Shown one piece after another: positions 52,481 through 64,000 of a stretch of 64,000 nucleotides of DNA (its first letter is position 1; each line of letters begins with the position of its first letter). Position numbers and translations under genes: made by a program. The notes under the pieces were generated by a model, which was not told the origin of the DNA, made no database searches, and was given only the letters and a program-made list of their open reading frames with translations. The stretch comes from Brachyhypopomus gauderio (Eukaryota > Chordata > Actinopteri > Gymnotiformes > Hypopomidae), in NCBI RefSeq assembly GCF_052324685.1, contig NC_135214.1, positions 2,120,817 to 2,184,816 of the forward strand, read 5' to 3'.

Positions 52481-53212
52481 TAATACGCGTGCATTGGGCA
52501 ATGGTTTGCGTTAACAGCACAGGTATGTTTTATTTCAAACCACAGAACAGAAGTGGTTGGTATATGACAGTCTACAGTAGCAACTTGGAAAGGCATTTTA
52601 TTTCTGTGACACAACATAAATGCAGAGGATCCCTTTTTGCTGAGGGGGGGGGGGGGCTGTTGCTATGCAAAACATCAAAATGTGAGAGAGCGTCTCCTAC
52701 TTACTCACTAATCAGCATTTTCTCAAAAAACTCGATCTAAGCACATATAGACGGTATATCTGCTTGTTACAAATGTAGCAGGGTCTAAAATAATCTCAAG
52801 ACAGTAGGCTATTAGTAGTAATAGTAGTAGTAGTAATTTCTCTGAATGGGAGTATTACACTTCCACAGAGTAATCTGTATTGTTTTCTGCGAGTTCTCCC
52901 TACAACAGATGACCCCGTGTCACGCCGCCCCGCCACGTGCCGCGACCCAACGCATCGATAACCAATAGCTACCGTGTCACGTGTGAAAATATGTTGACCT
53001 CGATTTTTCTTCCCCCTGTTTCCATGCCATCAGTAAGCGCGCGCGGGGAACTCCGGAGCGCTTCGCCGATTGGCCCGAATCGCGGGGATGAAAGGGACGC
53101 GCGCGGGGCGCCGCCCGTTGGCCGCCAGAGGGGGCGCGCGCGCGCGCGCCGCGCCTCTTGAAAGCGCTCGCGACGCGCTGGTGACGCGTTTAAACTTCCG
53201 CTCGGATCCACA
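52481..53212 (+). promoter_or_regulatory. Divergent trim13/spryd7 spacer with spryd7 CpG island
   Basis: From about 52,920 the sequence becomes very CpG-rich, with a (CG)n run at 53133-53152 (gcgcgcgcgcgcgcgccgcg) and an inverted CCAAT (gattggcc, about 53068). No TATA box. The spryd7 start codon lies inside acaatggcggcgg (53210-53222), a YY1-type motif. Confidence 0.6.
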
Positions 53213-54950
53213 ATGGCGGCGGTGTTTACGTGTTGCCTGGACTGCTGCGGCGACGGGGGTTCGGGGCACGTACCTCTCAAAGAGATGCCCACGGTTCAAC
53301 TCGACACGCACCACATGGGTAAGGACGGTGAAAACCGTTAACGAATATTGCTACAGCCCGTTTTGAAAGAAAGGCAGTCCGGTTTAAATGCCGTGACGCC
53401 TCCGCGAGCTAGCTAAGACGGCTAGCCGGTTAGCTAACGTCTCAGTCCTCGCTAGCTAGCCTAGCTAGCCCTGCTAGCTACATCATTCAGCTATAGGTTC
53501 CCTTCTAAGTCAATTTTTGCGTTATACATCATTATATTAGTCATAAACAAGATTTCATCGTGTGGTATTGTACTGCTATACGTGTAAAACGTCCCGCTAT
53601 CACAGTTCTAACGTAATACGTACCCAGTCAGTGAGTTATTGCTGTAGTGGAAGTGGGCTGTGCTCTTCCAGGGACGGATGTTGTCATCGTGAAAAGTGGG
53701 AGGCGGATATGTGGGACTGGAGGTTGCCTTGGCAACGCCCCTCTGCACCAAAACAAGAGCTACTTTGAATTCAAGGTCCAGTCAACTGGTAAGCAGCACC
53801 TTTACAACCAGCAAATAAAAAGTTTCCTAATGTGACTGTTGAAGTGGGTCTTGTGCTGCATGGCAGATGTTCAAGTAAATGTGGAATGGTGGTGTGTAAA
53901 AGCAAAAGTGTGTGTGTGCCGTGGACCGTTATTCATAATAACAACAGCTTGAAAAGATGTGGTGCGAAGTTTTAGTTTTGATGTGTTTGGCACACAGCCA
54001 TCATATTTGGAGTTTAGCAAAGCTATGCCAAATTCATGAATGTGTGTATGTTGTCAGTGCCCAGGTTCCCCTCTGCAGTATTTGTGTGTGCTTGTTTAGG
54101 TGTGTGGGGAGTAGGGGTAGCCACTCAAAAGGCAAATCTGAACCAAGTCCCTTTGGGTCGAGACATTCACAGTTTGGTGCTCAGGCAGGATGGTTCTGTC
54201 TACCACAATAACGAAGAGAAGAACTGCCTCCCAGCGAACAGTTTGCCTCAAGAGGGAGATGTTGTGGTAAGTGGCGGGTTTCTAACCCAACAAAGAAGAA
54301 ACTCATGCTGCATAGTTTTGGTGTTGTGAATTTTGGATAGTTTTGGCCTGTCTAAATATTATTTATGATTTTGTTGTTATTTGTCTGTTGGTGTTGGCAT
54401 ATTGTGCTCTGTTTACTTGTGTGTAAGTAAGCCGTTCTTCCACATGTGGCACAGATCTTTATTTTTTGTTTGGCACATGTGTTTTTCAGGGTTTAACCTA
54501 TGACCACGTGGAGCTGAACCTCTATCTGAATGGGAAAGACATGCAGTGTCCTGCCTCTGGCATTCGAGGAACCGTGTTCCCTGTAGTTTACGGTCTGTTT
54601 TATTTGTGTTTGCCATTCACTTTACTAGTCTAGAACATACTTGTGTGTTCAGTGATGCCCCAGCAAGAAGCAGAAGCAGGTATATTGTAGCGTCAGTAAC
54701 ATTTCTGGTTATTGAAATGACAGATTTAGTTCCCATTTTGTCCCGTTTTGTTTAGTTACTAGAGATATTTTATGTGAATAAAGATGTCAGTTATATTATC
54801 CAAACATATGTTCGTGTGTATGTTTTTGAAATGTGATTTTTCTGTGTTACAGTGGATGACAGTGCCATCTTAGACTGCCAGTTCAGTGAGTTCTACCACA
54901 CACCTCCACAAGGCTTTGAAAAGATCTTATTTGAACAGCAGATCTTTTGA
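53213..54950 (+). CDS. spryd7: SPRY domain-containing protein 7
   Basis: Small protein consisting mostly of one B30.2/SPRY interaction domain; cellular role unknown. Five coding exons: 53213-53318, 53672-53788, 54100-54266, 54490-54592, 54853-54950; 591 bp, 196 residues, the same length as human SPRYD7 (C13orf1/CLLD6). Start MAAVFTCCLDCCGDG; core TDVVIVKSGRRICGTGGCLG, KSYFEFKVQSTGVWGVGVAT, HNNEEKNCLPANSLPQEGDV, YDHVELNLYLNGKDM and C-terminal GFEKILFEQQIF. All exon phases agree. A cysteine cluster (CCLDCC) at the N-terminus could be acylated; inference only. Poly(A) signal ATTAAA at 55433-55438 gives a 3'UTR of about 500 bases. Confidence 0.97.
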
Positions 54951-55470
54951 ATTTTCTGTTCCATACGCATTCGTACAAATGTGGTCCTTCAGAACTGTGA
55001 GGACAGTGTTAATGGTGGAAAGGATGTTGCACTGTTTTGTCTTTTCACCATTTTGTATCTGCCTTCACTGTTGCTGCTGCTTTAGCCTATAGGAGACAAG
55101 CCAGGTGTGCGTGCATGCTTGTGTGTGTCTGTGAGAGAAATTTTCATAACTGAGCAAACTGTCACATTTACTTTTGCCAAACACATTTCTTTTTATCGTT
55201 AATATTTGATAGTTTTCATTTTCTATATTTCTAGTTGAGTTGACCCGTTAATTTAAGGATGTTTGTGTGTGCATATTACTTTTTTTGATTGTCTATAAAT
55301 TGTTACTTTTCTAAACACTAAAGAAAGAATAGAGCTCATATATGCTCTGAAAGCTGTTTATTTTCTTTGCACTATTTATCTGTAATCGTGAAAATGTAAA
55401 CCAAATGTACTTGTGTGTTGTCACAAATCTATATTAAAGTGATCTGTGTGGAATAATTTTGTGTATTTTA

Positions 55471-56342
55471 TAGTGGTGGGCCGTCTATTAAAGTTGGGTT
55501 GGGAACTGGGTCAAAATAAGTAAGCAAACTCTGATGACTTTCACCTTGATAGTTTAGCTCGGGTGTATTCCTAACCAAATTGCACAGTAGGGGCGAGAAC
55601 GAGTTTTCAAACCTGTGAATTACCACTCACAAAAATCGCACGTGTGCTTACATGGATGCAGCCACAAAGTCGCCAGGTTTGCTTCATGGAAAATTAATTT
55701 TTAAGAAGCTTCCTAATGGAGACATTGACAAGACTAAAGTTATTTGCACTTTATGCAACACGGAATTAGTTTATTGTAGGAGTTCTACCAGTCTGAAGTA
55801 CCATTTAAACGCAAAGCACCTGTTTGCTAATGCTGCTGACGCTGGGTCAAGCACTGATGCAGCCCAGGGGAAGAGTCGCCACCGCCGAAAACAGGTTAAA
55901 TGTACTAAATGTTGGATTACATTTCAAATCTCATGTTTAGTTGAATAAACATGTTATCAGCCCCTTTTAATATACAGTATGTAGGCTTACAAATTCATAT
56001 TTGACTGAATATGCCCTCTTAAAGTATGTAGGCATTCAGTACTATTTTCATGTTTAACTGAATAAACCATTGAACATGAGTACAATTTTATTGAGCATGT
56101 TTTTTTCTTCAAGAATCAAAGTAGAACAGCTTCCTCAAGCAGTCATTGATGCATTTTGGAAACAGGAGATGAGGCTATCTAATGCACCCTCTGAATTAAG
56201 AAACCCTATCTCAAAGACTGACTTTTAGTCATTACTTGAGTAGCACGCATATGAGCCATTTTAATCTAGATTAATCTAGATTCATTTCAAGATTTCAGTG
56301 AGATTAATCTAGATTTAAAAAATTAATCTATGCCCACCCCTA
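55471..56342 (+). mobile_element. 872-bp hAT element encoding a lone BED zinc finger
   Basis: Ends tagtggtgggc and gcccacccccta-type complement, flanked by the perfect 8-bp duplication gtatttta (55463-55470 and 56343-56350). Inside, 55652-55948 encodes MDAATKSPGLLHGKLIFKKL, then a BED finger VICTLCNTELVYCRSSTSLK and YHLNAKH (CxxC, HxxxxH), ending soon after. The catalytic part of the transposase is absent. The finger frame is intact, so either the insertion is young or a BED-only protein is made. Confidence 0.85.
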
Positions 56343-56350
56343 GTATTTTA

Positions 56351-57432
56351 CCTTTGTAGGTTCATTCACCAGATACTTCATTAGAAACATCTTTTAGGTA
56401 TATAGAATGTATATGCGTTCTGTGGCCCTTGTGGTTCTACTGTGGCATAACGTCTTGAGAATGGTCTGCCGCAAAACGAATATATAGTCAGTAATTGATC
56501 AGAATTGGTCAGAAACTGGTCTGTGATGAATGGGGGTTAGCTGACATTGTGCTGAGCAAAAGGGCTGCAATCTGTAACCACACATGCACCTTAGGTACCG
56601 ATTTTTTTTTTTGGCATTTTGTCTAGTAATATTATGGTAAACTCAACTAGGTCAGTTAATGTGCAGTTTCGACCAGTAAATTGTGATGGTAAATTAACAT
56701 TGATAAATTAGCCCTCTAAATCAAATTATTTCAGCATTTTATTTTCCCATCTGTCTCATTAGCTGGTGCATGTATATAAGAAAAACGGACAAATGTCTAG
56801 AAGTAATTTAAGACTGCTGATTAATTTTAAATGTGTATGTATGTCTGATATCGCGTGCCTGAGCACTGGTCTTGTCCCATTTCCCCAAAACGGGTATTTC
56901 GAGGTCATCGACAACAACAAAAGCTTGCAAGCCACGGTTGGTCCCTAATGAACTCCATAAATTCCACTGTGTAGGAATATTACATAAAACTCAAGCAATA
57001 ACTGGTAGTAGTCCACAAGATCTAACCACGAGTCTTGAACATTAGCAGTGTATATATCAATATATATATCTCAAATCAAATCAAAGCAAATCAAATAAAA
57101 AAAAATATTTGCATAGCGCTTTTCACAACACATGTTGTCACAAAGCAGCTTTACAGGATTTAAAAGGTATATATATAATTTCACTCTCTAATGTGGCTAG
57201 TCGTGCCGAATCAATAATCAGCTGCTTATTAAATCTTAAAGCAAGCGTTTGTTTTTTCACGCAGTAACATCAGATCGCAGTGTGGCGCATCCGGCGCGTC
57301 GTCGTCAGATGGACCTTTTCGTCGCGAGCGTGCCTGTGTCGCGAGCGTCAGCCGGCAGTGAACGCGGGCTGCGCGCGACCCTCCCAACCGCCCGCTGCTC
57401 GCGCCACGGACCGCAACCATCAGCACTCAGCT
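56351..57432. other. Intergenic spryd7-kpna3 and kpna3 promoter
   Basis: Mostly AT-rich; the last 200 bases are CpG-rich (gcgcatccggcgcgtcgtcg near 57286) and form the kpna3 promoter/5'UTR. No gene otherwise. Confidence 0.55.
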
Positions 57433-62620
<5,188 letters not shown>

Positions 62621-62930
62621 GTGAGCGGAGGGGGCGCCGGTGTCTGCTAGTCATTGGACATCACTGATACGCCCATAGCAGTAAACGGTGTTATCTGCCT
62701 CAATTGCACTATGCTGGAGCTCCTATTATAAGAGGTTCCTTAATAAGGCCACTAATATGTCTTTTATGGAACTTTGTGTCTATATATGCTGGACTTTGTA
62801 TCATAGCCATGTTTTTTTAATATACTTGCAGTTTGACAGCAACTTCATTTAACTTGGTAAACAGCTAGTAAGCAGAAATGAGGTAGTAACCTGCAAAGCG
62901 TTATATGTTTTTGTAGAGAACTGTTGGGTG

Positions 62931-63640
62931 CAGAGATGGGGACTCGAGTTTGGGAATCAGACTCGAGTCGCACTTAAGTCGCATATACAGTGACTTCAGA
63001 CTCGACTTAGACTTGCATTCAAAAGACTTGCGACTCGACTTGGACTCGTGATTTGAGACTCGTGAACAATCTTTTATTTGTAATGTTCTTTTGTGTTTCA
63101 TTTGACAACTTTTTCTCCGCCTGTCTGTATGCTTTTTACTTCCCGCTGATGTAACATTTTCGGCGCGCCGACCCTCGTCCGGTCGCGACGCGTCAAGTAT
63201 TTCGCAAGCGACCGTTGCGCGCGACTCCGCACACGCGAACCTGGCGCTGCGCGCGCTGCAAAACATCGCGATCATGGCGGCGCTGGTGAGGACGCTTGCT
63301 TCTGTTCCACCATTCATAATAAGTTTTGGGTACAAAACAAGTACAAGTAGCGAATAGAAGAGCAGCAAACTGCAGCGTGTGTGGCATAAAAATACAGGAC
63401 GCTGGTTCCACCACATCTAATTTTATTCGCCACCTGAAAACCCACCCGGAAAGGTTAGTCACTGCCTGAAAGGTTATTAGCAATATTGCAATATTGGTAT
63501 TGACTTGCCACCAGTGCACCAGTAGAGAGGGTGTTCAGTCATGGAGGCCTCATAATGCGCCCTCACCAAGCCAGGCTAAGTGCAAGTACCCTGTCAATCC
63601 TGATCTTTTAAAAATGTAATGCGTTAGTTGCATAAACATT
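62931..63640 (+). mobile_element. Internally deleted hAT transposon (BED finger joined to C-terminal dimerisation motif)
   Basis: Left end cagagatggggactcgagtt, followed by an array of gactcga / gactcgtg subterminal repeats (62940-63066) as used for hAT transposase binding. A CpG-rich leader follows, then a BED finger near 63374-63455 (CSVCGIKIQDAGSTTSNFIR, HLKTHPE) and, only about 60 bases on, the hAT C-terminal motif APVERVFSHGGLIMRPHQAR (63516-63575), interrupted soon after by a stop codon. The catalytic middle is missing. The right end is not recognised within the window. Confidence 0.8.
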
Positions 63641-63833
63641 TTCCTTGTATTGGAAACTGAAAGACATCTTGAAATTCAAATAGATTGAGTTTGATCCCGT
63701 TCATTAGGAGACAAATAGTTGTTTCTGCAGGGCTTTTTATGTCAGAATCATTATTATTGTAAAATTTGAATTCTGTTTTTAATTTTTATTTTATAATGAC
63801 TAATTTGGTTGCTATTTTCCTTATATGCAGACC

Positions 63834-63836
<3 letters not shown>

Positions 63837-63910
<74 letters not shown>
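63837..63910. repeat. (TA)n microsatellite
   Basis: About 37 TA units near the right edge of the window. Confidence 0.97.
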
Positions 63911-63914
<4 letters not shown>

Positions 63915-64000
63915 AAAATGTGATTTTTTTTTTTTTTTCTTCACAGCCCTCCTTTATCTTTTAGAACAAAATATAGCAGATGTTCTACTGAAAGAAGAGA

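Overview
The window is nuclear DNA of a bony fish, almost certainly a teleost. Genes have short exons with GT-AG introns, the proteins are vertebrate-specific families, (CA)n/(TA)n microsatellites are very dense, and tRNA-derived SINEs and hAT transposon remnants are scattered through it. A more exact placement (an otophysan such as a catfish, characin or knifefish is my guess, from the SINE type) is weakly supported. There is no sign of bacterial or viral DNA.

Left block (1-19,300), all genes on the minus strand: 5' part of sytl5 (Rab27 effector, cut by the window edge), asb11 (ankyrin/SOCS-box ubiquitin-ligase adaptor, complete), piga (GPI-anchor GlcNAc-transferase, complete) and tasl/CXorf21 (TLR7-9/IRF5 adaptor, complete). 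In human these lie on Xp: ASB11 and PIGA are neighbours at Xp22.2, TASL is at Xp21 and SYTL5 at Xp11.4.

Right block (21,200-64,000) is the fish counterpart of human 13q14: a C13orf42 homologue (+), rnaseh2b (-), a 20-kb gene-poor interval holding the mir-15a/mir-16 cluster (+) with a CpG-rich candidate DLEU2-like host promoter, trim13 (-), spryd7 (+) and the 5' 15 coding exons of kpna3 (+), cut by the right edge. Orientation and order of mir-15a/16, TRIM13, SPRYD7 and KPNA3 match the human locus deleted in B-cell leukaemia. The two human-chromosome blocks meet between tasl and c13orf42, at about 19.3-21.2 kb.

The genes do not form one pathway. Several are housekeeping genes: GPI synthesis, ribonucleotide removal from DNA by RNase H2, and nuclear import. 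trim13 and the miRNA cluster form one conserved regulatory neighbourhood. Non-coding space holds four hAT-type DNA transposons (two with clear 8-bp target duplications and little or no coding capacity, one nested pair, one deleted autonomous copy), three SINE copies, a probable solo LTR, and three minisatellites (27-, 21- and 20-bp units).

Most long open frames in the window are microsatellite or minisatellite artefacts. I saw no convincing wholly new multi-gene system. The best unexplained signals are a TATA-driven signal-peptide exon at 33,976-34,160 with no assigned downstream exons, an orphan 3'-terminal exon at 31,102-31,341 (-), a G-rich tract between the two miRNA hairpins, and a G-rich 21-bp repeat array starting just after the tasl stop codon.
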